This document shows, one piece after another, positions 37,314 through 47,616 of a stretch of DNA of 64,000 nucleotides. The stretch lies in contig JAPVLO010000083.1 of NCBI GenBank assembly GCA_027257055.1, positions 6,246,001 to 6,310,000 on the forward strand, written 5' to 3'. A model generated the notes under the pieces. It saw nothing but the letters and a program-made list of their open reading frames with translations, did not search any database and had not been told where the DNA came from. This DNA is from Cephalopachus bancanus. Taxonomy: Eukaryota; Chordata; Mammalia; Primates; Tarsiidae. How positions within the stretch are numbered: position 1 is the stretch's first letter; every line of letters begins with the position of its first letter. The position numbers and the translations under genes are program-made.

Positions 37314-37735
37314 TGCACCTATGTTTATCTGGAATATTAACCTATGGTTTTCTGTTTTTGCTGTTGGTCTTAGCCTGGTTTTGGTATCTGGATATTTAAT
37401 CTTAGAATAAGCTTGAAAACATTTCTTCCATTTTAATTCTTTCAATAGTTTGAGTATTCATTTTTTTATAATGCTTGATAAATTCAGCAGTGAAAACATC
37501 AGGTCCTGGACTTTTATTTCATGAAAAAAATTTTATTACTACTTCAAAATCATTCACTGTTTGTCATGTTCTGTCTTTTTTATGGTTCTATTTAAATGGG
37601 TTATATGTGTCCAGAAATTATTTTTTTCTAGTTTTTTGCCATGTTAGTGTATACATGTTCATAATTAATAAATTAACTTATAACGTGCTATATTTTTCCA
37701 TTTATTTCATTCTTTTTTGGTTCTTTTAAAAGCAT

Positions 37736-38290
37736 TTTGTAACTTTCAGCATACAGACCCATAAATGTTCATAAGTATTTTATTTTTTTCTAAATAACTG
37801 TAAACAGTTTATGTTTTAAATTTGGTTTTCAATATGCTTATTGTGAGCATATAAAACTGAAATTGAATTTTTTTGTGTGCTGATATTGTGCCCTGAGACA
37901 TTGATGACCTCACTTGTTCTAGGAGCATTTTTGTAGTTTCCTTGGGTTATTCTGTGTAGTGAAACATACAATTTGTAAATAAAAATATTTTTATTTATTT
38001 CATTCCAATATGAAAAATTTTATTTCTTTTTTTCCTAATTATAGTGGTTTGGTTCTTAGCTATAATGTTGAATTAGAGCAATGAGAGCACACATCCTTGC
38101 CTTGTTCCTGATATTCATGGGAAAGCATTCAGTCATTCACCATTAAGTGTAATGTTAATTGTAGATTTTTTGCACATGCTCTTATCAAGTTCAGGATTCT
38201 TCTCTTGCTATGGTGGATTACATTAACTGATCATCAAATGTTGAACCAGATTATTTCTCCTCTTCTGTAATCTGTGGATAACTTTTAACT
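37736..38290 (-). mobile_element. old L1M ORF2 fragment, antisense
   Basis: Matches the reverse complement of L1M ORF2 around the RT domain: 'TCCTTGCCTTGTTCCTGATA', 'GGGAAAGCATTCAGTCATTC', 'CACCATTAAGTGTAATGTTA' and 'TATGGTGGATTACATTAACT'. It is probably the 5' portion of the element at 33345-34640, separated by the insertion of the L1MA-like copy; several hundred bases in between appear lost. Confidence 0.7.
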
Positions 38291-39085
38291 AATGATAAAA
38301 TTTACTCCTACCAACTGGTGCCATGGTAACAATCTGGGCCAGACTGTGGGTTAAAAGAAACTAAGTGGAATTGAGATATGACATTCCAACTGTGTTTCTC
38401 TTTAAAAAGTCAGATTCCATTTGATTTAGCAGTTGTTTCAGGATGCATAATTGAACATAACCAAGCCAAAATAATCATCCACTGATTCACAGTCTATTAA
38501 TCTAATAAATGTTTATTGGCCTAATCCACTAAGTTTCGGAATAAATTATTATGCAGCAAAATCTACCAACTGTTAGCTCAGTCCTGTTTTAAAAAAATGC
38601 ACCAGAAAGTGTATTTCCAAAATAATTTGAAATTTATTAAGTATTATATATATAAAAAATAAGGATACACTGATAAATCAAAGTAATTTAATGTTAATAA
38701 GCACAAAATGGGTAAAAAAATGTTTACACATATTTTGCTCATCTTTTCTAAACCAAGATGGAAATGAATCTTAAATTATAAAATATCAAAACCACATTAT
38801 AAAAAGCAAATTTAATTTCTTGATGGATAAACAAAATGATTATGTATATTATTTAAATAAGTAATATCCATGTTCAGGTGCACTATAGTCTCAGGTATTA
38901 AAACCAAATCAAATGTAATCATAAAATCATTGTAATGAATGTTATAAAGCCAGAAAGACAAGCCAGGAGATTAAGGTTGATGAAGAAATTAAACTTGTAT
39001 AAATCATAGAACGGAGATAGTAAAGATGATTAAAATGCAACAAACAAATAAATAAAGCTGATGTTTTTAAAAGAAGGCCATTTAA

Positions 39086-39088
<3 letters not shown>
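38291..39088. other. unassigned AT-rich sequence
   Basis: No gene or repeat family recognised in this 0.8 kb stretch. Confidence 0.35.

Positions 39089-39124
<36 letters not shown>
39089..39124. repeat. (GT)18 microsatellite
   Basis: A pure GT dinucleotide run of 36 bases, likely polymorphic. Confidence 0.97.
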
Positions 39125-39126
<2 letters not shown>

Positions 39127-39400
39127 AGGGCTGACTTAACAGATAGCAGCAAGGGAGCTTCTCTGCTATGTACAAACCTTGACCCAGAAGCAGTATGTCT
39201 ACAAATGTTTTAGCAGCAGGTTCCCCCTGAATGTGCATTGTATGGCAGGTGAGAGAGTAGCCACCTTTCTGGCTGCATCCCATTTCCCAGCACCAAGGGC
39301 TCTCTGCACCTATCATTTTTTAAAAAAAACTACATAAATTTGCATACCAAACTTTATATTCTGCAACATAGCCACAAAATTGAATTGGGGTATCAAAACC
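39125..39400. other. unassigned, moderately GC-rich stretch
   Basis: A 63-codon minus-strand frame (39125-39316) overlaps this stretch. The composition differs from the AT-rich surroundings, suggesting an old repeat or conserved element, but I could not name a family. Confidence 0.25.
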
Positions 39401-39421
39401 ACTGATTAAGATACTGTTTTA

Positions 39422-39681
39422 GCTGGACTCGGTGGCTCAGCCTGTAATCCCGCGCCTTTGGGAGGCTGAGGTGAGTGGATTGCCTGAGCCCGCGGGTTCG
39501 GAACCCGCCTGGGCAGCGAGACCTCACCTCTACAATAAATCAAAAAATCAGCCGGGCGTGGTAGCGCATGCCTGTAATTCCTGCTACTTGGAAGGCTGAG
39601 GCAGAAGGATTGCTGGAGCCCAGCAGGTCGAGGCCACTGCACTCCAGTCTGGGCAGTGAGACTTCAACTCAAAAAAAAAAA
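39422..39681 (+). mobile_element. Alu dimer with a right-arm deletion
   Basis: Left arm from GCTGGACTCGGTGGCTCAGC, linker 'CAATAAATCAAAAAATCAG', then a right arm that goes straight from 'CAGCAGGTCGAGG' to 'CCACTGCACTCCAG', lacking about 20-25 bases present in sister copies, and also lacking the usual CGACAGA before 'GTGAGACTTCAACTC'. The target duplication is about AAGATACTGTTTTA (39408-39421 and 39682-39695). It is inserted at the edge of an antisense MIR. Confidence 0.92.
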
Positions 39682-39682
39682 A

Positions 39683-39815
39683 AGATACTGTTTTATCCTC
39701 ATTTATAGATTAGAATACTGATTTTTTTTAACGTTTGAAATGTCCCAAATTCTATCATGGTCAAGAAACAGAATTGAAACTACATAGAATTTAAGCAATT
39801 CAACTCTGTATTTAA
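39683..39815 (-). mobile_element. MIR SINE fragment, antisense
   Basis: After the Alu, the text 'TTATCCTCATTTATAGATTA' followed by degraded 'GAAACTGA', 'TCAAGAAACAGAATTGAAAC' matches the reverse complement of the MIR core (TTATCCCCATTTTACAGATG onward). Weak and diverged. Confidence 0.5.
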
Positions 39816-40312
39816 TGCAATTTATGCTGTATCAAATTTCCTCCATCTGTATTAAAATGTTTTTGATAACCTGTGAAAAGGTCAAAACCAACCAAAGGAC
39901 AATGTAAAGCAAACAAGCTAAATTTCCATTGGAAAATTATCAGCATAGATTAATGTGTGATTAAGATTGTAAGACAAAAATACCCTAAAAGTTTGGCCAG
40001 AAATAGAAAAGCCAATGTTTATTTTTTATCTTTAATTTTAGTAAATGACTATTATTTTTATTTTAAGACATTCTCAACTAATTGCATATAGGAGACCAAG
40101 TTTAATTGATTAATTATTTTGCATATAGAAATAATAAAAATATCTGGCATGCCTCTATATTTAAAACATTTACACATGTAGGAAATAATATGTTTTGTTT
40201 AGAAAATAAATGTTAGGGTTTATTCAAGGGAGTTACAATGTATTACTCTCTGGGTAGACCACAGTTAGAATGTAGTGTTTAGTTTTGCATATTGCTAATA
40301 ACTTTTTAAAAA
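39816..40312. other. unassigned AT-rich sequence
   Basis: No gene or repeat recognised. The last bases (about 40298-40312, TAACTTTTTAAAAAT) may be the left target duplication of L1-B. Confidence 0.35.
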
Positions 40313-40894
40313 TTGTCTTTTGAGATCTATATGGAGGAGAGGGGTAAGTGATTATGAGATACTCTGAATCAGTTTGCCCCCTCTTAGGAGTGTACAAAAC
40401 ATTAGTTTCATACAGAGGAAACCTGATTGGAATGCAGTGGTGGGTGACAGAGCCCAGGTGGAATGGGGAGCAGCTCCTTAACAGAAAAGGCCCTCCTGTG
40501 GGGCAAATCTGACACACCCACCTCCAGCACTTGGTGGAGCAAAAGACCGAGTACCTCTCTTGCAGGGCAGGGCAGAGAGTGGGGATCCAGCAACCGATTA
40601 AGGAGGTGTCCTAAACACATTTGGAAGGGTGAGACTCCCCACAACCAGCAGTGGTCTCCTTGAACACACAAGAGAATAAAAAGGGAAGTGTGGAAATCCA
40701 GGAACCCCATTCCCCTATTGAGAGCTAGGTGTGTATAGGAGCTGAGATCATGCTGGGAGAGGGAAGGCGGCAAGTGATTCTGGAATATGCTGGGTCAATT
40801 TACCCTGCTCCCCTTGCACCAGGGAGCCATGAACGTGGTCTGACTACTTTAGCAGTGGAGAGAAAAGCTGCAGTAACAAGACTCTGGCACAAGG

Positions 40895-41868
40895 TGGAGC
40901 TCCTCCAGTTTTCTCTGAGTATAGAAAGTTCTCAAATGAGGAAAGACTGAAGAAAAAGCAAATCTCAGAATTTTAGAGTAAGCACATGAAAAAGCTGCGG
41001 CCAGAGCACAAACAATGGAAATACCTCCGAATGACTTTTCCCAGTTCACAGCCACAGAAGTCAGACAATGGATAGCACAAATTGACAGGAACCAGGAGAC
41101 ACATGAAGCAAGACTCTAAATTATGCAGAAAGTCAAAGTGAAGCTGCGAACTTAAAAAAGTCTGTTCTGAAATAATGGAAATAAAGAGCTTCATCCTCAA
41201 AATTTATAGCAAAGTAACAAGTATTAGGAGTAGGCTCAACCAGGCAGAGGAAAGACTCTCAGACCTTGAAGATCAAGATATGGAATTAACCCAGCTGTCC
41301 AAAACATAGAAAAAAAAAAAAAACCAAAAGAAGGAGCAAAGCCTCTGAGAGTTGTGTGACATGATCAGAAAACCAAACCTATGCCTGATTGGTATCCCCA
41401 CAGCAGAAAGGGAAAAGGAAAACACTCTGGAACAAATACTTCAAGAGGTCATTGAAGAGAACTTCCCTCATCTGGCTAGAGAGACGATCATCCAAGTACA
41501 AGAGATTCAGAGAACCCCTGTAAGATATTTCATGAGAAGACTATCACTAAGACAAATAGTAATTTGCCTCCAATAAGTTAGCATTAAAGAAAAAAATCCT
41601 AATGGCAACAAGAGAGAAAGGCTAGACTATCTATCAAGGAAAACCCATCAGTATCACTCCAGATTCATCTGCAGAAATGCTACAATTCAGAAAGGATTGG
41701 AGTCCAATTTTTAATGTTCATAAAGGTAATCAATTTCAACCAAGAATTTCCTACTCAACCAAGCTAGGCTTTATCAGTGATGGAGAATTAAAATTGTTCC
41801 CAGATATCTAATCCCTAAGCAAAGATGCCACCTCCAGATCAGCCCTTCAGGAGACATTTAAGAAGTTG
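40895..41868 (+). pseudogene. L1 ORF1 (RNA-binding protein), broken, in L1-B
   Basis: Coiled-coil remnants (RLNQAEERLSDLEDQDMEL at about 41228-41290) are followed by the RRM/C-terminal frame 41352-41576 with KPNLCLIGIPTAE, LQEVIEENFPHLA and VQEIQRTPVRYF. Its end (ATSRSALQE-like, about 41829-41860) directly precedes the nested L1 fragment. Several stops separate the segments, so it is not translatable as a whole. Confidence 0.88.
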
Positions 41869-42140
41869 CTGTTCAGTGATCTATCACAGAAACAAAGAAC
41901 TGAATACCACATGTTCTCACTCATAAGCAGAGCCTGAACAATTATCATAATACTACAAGAAAGGGATTGGCAGTACTGGGAAACTGCCAGAGGAGGGAGG
42001 GGACATACTTCATCAATAAGGGTACCCGATCTCAAACTGGGTAAAGTGGGGACCAAAGTAAGTTCCAAACTTTACCTGTACAATGACAGTTTGTATACCT
42101 AACACTGGATAGTACCCTACATCTTTAAAATAATAATTTC
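41869..42140 (+). mobile_element. 5'-truncated L1 3' end nested between ORF1 and ORF2 of L1-B
   Basis: Between the end of ORF1 and the start of ORF2 sits a typical L1 3' terminus: 'AAACAAAGAACTGAATACCA', 'CATGTTCTCACTCATAAGCA', 'GGTACCCGATCTCAAACTGG', 'CCAAACTTTACCTGTACAAT', ending 'CCTACATCTTTAAAATAA'. It cannot belong at this place in L1. Possible target duplications are TTTAAGAAGTTG (41857-41868) and TTTAAAAAGTGTTG (about 42141-42154). The same 3' end occurs in L1-A, L1-C and the copy at 8563, so this is a later insertion of the same family. Confidence 0.82.
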
Positions 42141-43437
42141 TTTAAAAAGTGTTGAACACGGGAAAAAAAAGCCATGCCTACTACAAAAGTCCAGGCAAAC
42201 ACAGAGTCAACAGAGAATACAGAACACCTATAAAAATGAAAATACACAAATATGTAAATGCAAAACTTAAAAGACAGCAAAGTAATCACACAGGAGCCCT
42301 ATGACAGGAATAAACTCTCATATATCAATAATCGACTTGAATGTGAATGGACTAAATACACCCTTGAAGAGACATAAAGTAACAAACTGGAAAAACAAAA
42401 CAAAACACAAAAATATGATTAAAAACCTGCTGCCTTGAGGAAACTCATCTCACTGCAAAAGACACAGACTCAAAGTTGGAGGCTGGAAAATAATCTTTCA
42501 AGCAAATGGAAAAGAGAAGAAATTGGTGTAGCTATTCTAAATATGACAATGCAGTCTTCAAACTATCAAATATTAAAAAGGACATGGAAGAACACTACAT
42601 ATTAGAGAAAGCTCAATCACCAACAAGAAATATCCATCCTAAATATATATGCACCCAACACAGGAGCAACAGGTTCTATAAGACAACTACTAAGCAAACT
42701 AAAATAAGACATTGACTCTTACGCAATCATAGTAGGAGAACTAAATACACCACTAACAACTTTAGATAGATCCTCAAGGCAAAAAACAACAAGGAGATCC
42801 AGAACCTCAACTTGATGCTCAATCAAATAGACTTAACAGACTTCTACAGAACACTTTGCCCAACAAATATAGAGTATACTTCTTACTCATCAGCACATGG
42901 AAAATAGTCCAAGATTGATCACATTCTCAGACATGAATCAAGCATGAGCAAATTTCAAACAATCAAAATAGCACCATGTGTCTTTCCAGATAACAATTAA
43001 ATAAAAAATAAATATTGTCACCAACAAGAGTCCCCCAAAACACAGAAATAAATGGACTCTAAACAACATGCTGTTGAATGACTTCTGGATCAATACAAAA
43101 ATCAAAATAGAAATCAAAGATTCCTGAAAACAAATAAAAACAGAGAGATATCTTATCAGAATCTCTGGAATGCCATGAGATCCGTGCTGACAAAAATTTA
43201 TAGCATTCATGCACAAATCAAGAAAACAGAAATATCAAAGTAGACAGCCTAATATCACACCTAACGGAACTGGAAAGGCAAGATCACCTAAATTCTAAGT
43301 TCAGCAAAAGAATCTAGATCATCAATTTAAAATCAGAGTTGTAGGACATAGAAAAAAAAATTATAGAAAGGATCAACAAGACCAAAAGCTGGCTCTTTAA
43401 AAAGATAAATAAGATCAATGGTCCCCTGGTAGGATTG

Positions 43438-43440
<3 letters not shown>

Positions 43441-43494
<54 letters not shown>
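43441..43494. repeat. (GA)27 microsatellite
   Basis: A pure GA run inside ORF2 of L1-B; the opposite strand encodes the LSLSLS stretch of an overlapping frame. Confidence 0.97.
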
Positions 43495-43499
<5 letters not shown>

Positions 43500-44124
43500 C
43501 AGATAAACACAATTAGAAACACAAAAGGTGGAGTCACAACTGACCCTAAAGAAATTTAAATGATTTTCAGAGATTCTATAAAAACGTGTATACAAATAAA
43601 CTAGAAAACCTTAAGGAAATGGAACACTTTCTGGCATCAAACAACCTCCCAAGGTTGAAACAAGAAGAAACTGAACCTCTAAACAGACCAGTAATAATCC
43701 AGGAAATTGACTCAGTCATAAAAAAATCTACCTACTAATAAAGCTCTGGAACAGATAGCTTTCTAGCTGAATTCCACGAGACATATAAGGAAAAACTTAT
43801 ACCAATCTTACTGAAAATATTCCAGGCAATCAAGAAGGATAGAATGCTACCCAACTCATTTCATAAAGCCAACAGCATACAGATACCCAAATCTGACAGA
43901 GACCCAACAAGGAAAGAGAATTACAGACCAATCATCTTGATATATGCAAAAATTCAAATCAAGATTCTAACCAATCAGATCCAATAACAAATCTCAAGGA
44001 TCATTCACCATGACCAAGTGTGCTTCCTTCCCAGAATGCATGGCTGGTTCAACATTTACAAGATTATACATGTAATTCAACACATCAACAGATGTAAAAC
44101 CAAGAACCACATGTTTATACAATA

Positions 44125-45041
44125 TCTGACAATTAAGTTCATGAATTCATCCTAGAAAAAAGTGTTACATACCTAATTGCTGAATATCACTATGGTTACC
44201 TGTGAAGTACTACTCTTGAGAAGCTATGCGCCAAGGCCAGCACTTACTCTCCTGTGCAATTTTGGAACCCTTTTTCTGGAAAGGCTACCAGATCTCTCGT
44301 TGTAAGAATGTTGGAGGTTGAATTAGAGCAAAGAGCAAACATTAAATTTCTTATTAAACTTGGCAAGAGTGGAAGTGAAATCAGGGACTTGTTAGTCCAA
44401 GTGTATGGGGATAATACCATGAAGAAATCAACAGCGTACAAAAGAATTAAACATTTTTCTGAGGGGACTGAAAGTGTCACTTATGAAGAGAGGTCAGGAT
44501 AAGTAGAACGGATAAAAACATTGCAAAAGTTAATCAAATTGTGCATCAAAATCATTGTCTAACTGTGAGAAGAATAGCAGACCAAATAAACATCAATAGG
44601 GAAACAGAAAAATCTTAACTGAAAATCTTGACATAGAAAGGTGTGTGCAAAAATGGTCTATCCTGCTCAAGGCATCACAACCATCCAACAGCCCACATAG
44701 CACTGTCTGTGAGGGAGTTTTTAGCCAATAAAGATAAAACTGTATTGAAACACCCTCCCTACTCACCTGATCTATCCCCCAATGACTTTTTCTTTACCTG
44801 AGGATAGAGAAAATTTTGAAAGGAAGACATTTTGATGACATTTAAGACATCAAGAGTAATATGATGACAGTTCTGATGGCTATTCCTGAAAGAGTTACAA
44901 ACTTGCTTTGATGAGTGGACTAGGTGCTGGCATCAGTGCATAGCTTCCCAGGGGAAGTACTTCGAAGGTGATCATAGTGATGTTCATTAATGAGTCATGT
45001 AGCCTTTTTTCTCAGATGAGTTTGTGAAATTAATTGTCAGA
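44125..45041 (+). mobile_element. mariner-type DNA transposon, internally deleted (copy 2), inside L1-B
   Basis: TIRs: TCTGACAATTAAGTTCATGA at 44125 and its near inverted copy ending TTTGTGAAATTAATTGTCAGA at 45041. A TA lies just before the left end; the right flank reads TC, so the TA duplication is not preserved. L1 ORF2 sequence resumes on both sides (AGAACCACATG before, CATTAGAGAAAAAGTATTCA after), proving insertion into the L1. Length is 917 bp, and the central catalytic region is missing at nearly the same place as in copy 1. Confidence 0.88.
44254..44996 (+). pseudogene. mariner transposase, deleted and broken (copy 2)
   Basis: The N-terminal frame 44254-44502 shows ELEQRANIKFLIKLGKSGSE and LVQVYGDNTMKK, then stops after EERSG. 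Stops follow in the linker. The motif RKVCAKMV is reached at about 44650 and is followed within some 20 bases by the region of the second catalytic Asp ('GGCATCACAACCATCC' against the expected HHDNAP codons). The C-terminal half (PYSPDL-like, then GDHSDVH) is out of frame in places. Not functional. Confidence 0.85.
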
Positions 45042-46752
45042 TCTTGTACCATTAGAGAAAAAGTATTCAACAAAATCCAGCTTCCTGGACATAGAAGGAA
45101 AGTTTCTCAAAACCAGTGAGAGTCATCTATGATAAAACCATGGCCAACATTTTGCTCAGTGGGAAGAAATCTGATGCATTCCCCTTGAGAATGGGAACTA
45201 GACAATGATGGCCACTCTCATCCCACCTATCAACATATTGTTGAAAGTCCTAACCAGAGCAATCAGGCAAGAGAAGGAAATCAGGGTAATCAAACAGGAA
45301 AAGAGGAAGTCAAACTATCCCTCATTGTGGATGATATAATTCTATATCTTGAAAACCTAGGGAGTCTGTCAAAAGTCTCCTCACTGATATCTGACTGACA
45401 AAAAATACCTTGGTCTCCATCTAAACAGAGATGTGAAAGGCCCTTACGATGAGAACTACAAAACACTGCTGAAAGAAATCAAAGATGACACAAACAAATG
45501 GAAAAACATCTCATGCTCATGGATTGGAAGATTCAATATTGCCAAGATGTCCATCCTACCCAAGGCAATAGATTCAATACAATGCCCATCAAATTAACAA
45601 CACCATTTTTCTCATGCCTGGAAATGACAGCACAGACATTTTTATAAACACATATAAATAGCTAAAACAATTCTGAGCAAAAGAAACAAAGCAGGCCGTA
45701 TCACACTTCCAGATGTTAAACTTTACTACAAGTCTACAGTAAACAAAACATCCTGGTACTGGTGCAAGAATAGGCACATAGAGCAATGAAAAGAACAGAC
45801 ATTTCAGAAGCAAAAACTCACTCTCAACCAACACATCATTGACAAAGTCACCAATAGCAAGCACCAGAGAAAAAAAGACCATATTTAGCCAATAATGGGG
45901 TAACTAGCTGACCACACACAGAAAAATGAAACTGGACCCCTACTTATTGCCATATACAAAAGTCAACTCTAGCTGAATCAAAGACCTGCACATAAAACCT
46001 CAAACTGTAAGAATCCTAGAAAAAAGCATAGGAAACACTTATGCACATTCGAGTAGGCAATCGATTCTTGGCCAAATCTCCAAAATGAATGCCATAAAAG
46101 ATAATAGGCAAGTGGGGCCTCATCAAGCCGAACAGCTTTTGCACAGCAAAAGAAACCATAAAGAAAGTGGGGAGACAACCCGAAGAATTGGAAAAAATAT
46201 TTGCTAATTATGTATCCCAATATCCAGGATCTATAAGGAGCTCAAACGAAGTGAAAGAAAACAAGCAAACAAATATTCCTATTAAAAAGTGGGCAAAGTA
46301 CATAAATAGATACTTTTCAAAATAAGACATACAGGCAGAGAAAGATACATTAAAAAATCCCCAGCTTCAATAATCATCAGAGAAATGCAAATCAAAACTA
46401 TTATGGGATATCTCCTAATTCCAATTAGGATGACTATCATTAAAAAATCAAAAAACAACAGATACTGGAGCAGGTACAGAGAAAAGGGAACGCTTTTACA
46501 CTGTTGGTAGAAGTGTAAGCTAGTTCAGCCCCACCATAGAAAGCAGTGTGGTGATTCCTAAAAGAACTAAAACTTGACCTTCATACAATCCAGCAATCCT
46601 TCTCCAGGGAATATACTTGGAGAAACATAAATTGTTCTATAACAAAGACACTTACTTGCACATGTATGTTTACAGTTGCACCATTCACAATAGCAAAAAC
46701 ATGGAACCAACCCTGCTGCTCATTGAAAGTGGACTGGATAAAGAAAATGTTA

Positions 46753-46929
46753 AATCAGCCAGGTGTGGTAGCGCATGCCTGTAATTCCGGCTACTCGGAA
46801 GGCTGAGGCGGAAGGATCGCCGGAGCCCAGCAGGTCGAGGCTGCGGTGGCTGGGAGTGGCCACTGCACTCCAGTCTGGGCGACAGAGTGAGACTCTAACT
46901 CAAAAAAAAACAAAAACCAAAAAAAAAAC
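46753..46929 (+). mobile_element. solo Alu right arm inside L1-B
   Basis: Starts at the linker/right-arm junction (AATCAGCCAGGTGTGGTAGC) and ends GAGACTCTAACTC with a tail of A9-C-A5-CC-A9. There is no left arm. A perfect 12-bp target duplication, AAGAAAATGTTA, lies at 46741-46752 and 46930-46941. It is therefore a complete retroposition event of a right monomer, either 5'-truncated exactly at the linker or copied from a monomeric source. Confidence 0.92.
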
Positions 46930-46939
46930 AAGAAAATGT

Positions 46940-46942
<3 letters not shown>

Positions 46943-46978
<36 letters not shown>
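46943..46978. repeat. (AC)18 microsatellite
   Basis: A pure AC run in the L1 ORF2 at a place where L1 elements naturally have a short ACACAC stretch (before the TGGAGTATTATACAGCCATA motif). Confidence 0.97.
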
Positions 46979-46980
<2 letters not shown>

Positions 46981-47189
46981 GAGTATTATACAGCCATAAA
47001 GAAAAACAAGATCATAAGCTTTGCAGCAAATTGGGTGGAGTTGGAGATCATAATACTTAGTAATCTTTCACAGAAACGAAGAACTGAGTACCTTATGTTC
47101 TCACATGTGTGGGATAAATGGGATCTGATCATTAATCACATTAGCACAAGGTGGGGGTCAGCAGTCACTGGACACTGCTTGGAGAGGAG

Positions 47190-47240
47190 GATGGGGGGGC
47201 ACATAAAAAATTTTTTATGGGGGGGGCACATAAAAAATCA
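47190..47240. repeat. tandem duplication in the G-rich 3' UTR of L1-B
   Basis: The unit ATGGGGGGGCACATAAAAAA occurs at 47191-47210 and again, with one extra G, at about 47217-47237, with a short TTTTTT between. L1 3' UTRs carry a G-rich polypurine tract that can form G-quadruplexes; here it is doubled. Confidence 0.85.
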
Positions 47241-47616
47241 GGTGTACTTGGTCCTAACCTAGGGGAAGTGAGAATTAATTGGAGGCCCAAACTTCACCTG
47301 CACTCAGCCTACTTGTGTAACTAATCTTGACCTGTAACCCACATCTCCATTATAAAATAAAATAAAATAACTTTTTTATAAACATGTATTAATTATCTAA
47401 TGTATACTAACCTACATTTTGTTATTCAGGTGTGCAAAGCAAAATAAGGCAGTGTTCTTCTCAAGATTCCCCTGGTCTAGTTGTGATGTTTGTTTGAAAT
47501 ATACACCTTTATTTGTAAAATGATGGTGAAAGCATATAAATTAATATTTTCTTTTAACCGTAATGAGGGTTTAGTCCATGATTAAGAAGAGTGACTAAAT
47601 GAAATGAATTTTCATA

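Larger units (their letters stand above)
34641..37735 (-). mobile_element. L1MA/L1P-like LINE, antisense, split by an Alu
   Basis: The 3' UTR begins near 34690 ('GTTGTACATATTTGGCAGTA', 'GAACACTGGATCTTATTCC'). ORF2 follows in reverse, with hallmark text 'AGTGCTGCAATAAACATGGG', 'ATATATACCCAGTAGGAGAT' and 'GGTGAGATGATATCTCACTG'. The minus frame 36450-36638 gives NIKCLGLKLTKNMK, an ORF2 RT-thumb-region motif. It ends about 37735 with the 5' part missing. An Alu at 37020-37313 splits it, and the element itself appears to be inserted in an older L1M (33345-34640 and 37736-38290). Confidence 0.82.
42301..47130 (+). pseudogene. L1 ORF2 (endonuclease/reverse transcriptase), broken, in L1-B
   Basis: The start at 42301 reads MTGINSHISIIDLNVNGLNT. 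Near 42985 the endonuclease motif expected as SDHN reads PDNN followed by a stop, so the catalytic His is gone. Near 45325 the RT box reads LSLIVDDIILYL: the two Asp remain but the preceding FA is IV. The C-terminal part reappears at about 46990-47110 (KNKIISFAANWVELE). The frame is interrupted by a GA microsatellite, a mariner, an Alu arm and an AC repeat, besides many point stops. Confidence 0.88.
40313..47370 (+). mobile_element. L1 LINE, near full-length, sense (L1-B), with four later insertions or expansions
   Basis: In order: a 5' UTR (40313 to about 40890), ORF1 (about 40895-41868), ORF2 (42301 to about 47130) and a 3' UTR with G-runs (47192-47226) and an ATAAAATAAAATAAAATAA tail. The pair TAACTTTTTAAAAA (about 40299) and TAACTTTTTTATAAA (about 47368) looks like an imperfect target duplication. 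The element was later hit by a 3' L1 fragment (41869-42140), a mariner (44125-45041) and a solo Alu right arm (46753-46929), and it gained a GA and an AC microsatellite. ORFs are broken. Confidence 0.9.

Noticed and set aside
40321..40800. Possible repeated unit in the L1-B 5' UTR (GTAAGTGATTATGAGATACT near 40345 and GCAAGTGATTCTGGAATATG near 40771)
   Set aside because: Only a short, diverged similarity over some 50 bases; too weak to claim tandem promoter units as in L1-A.
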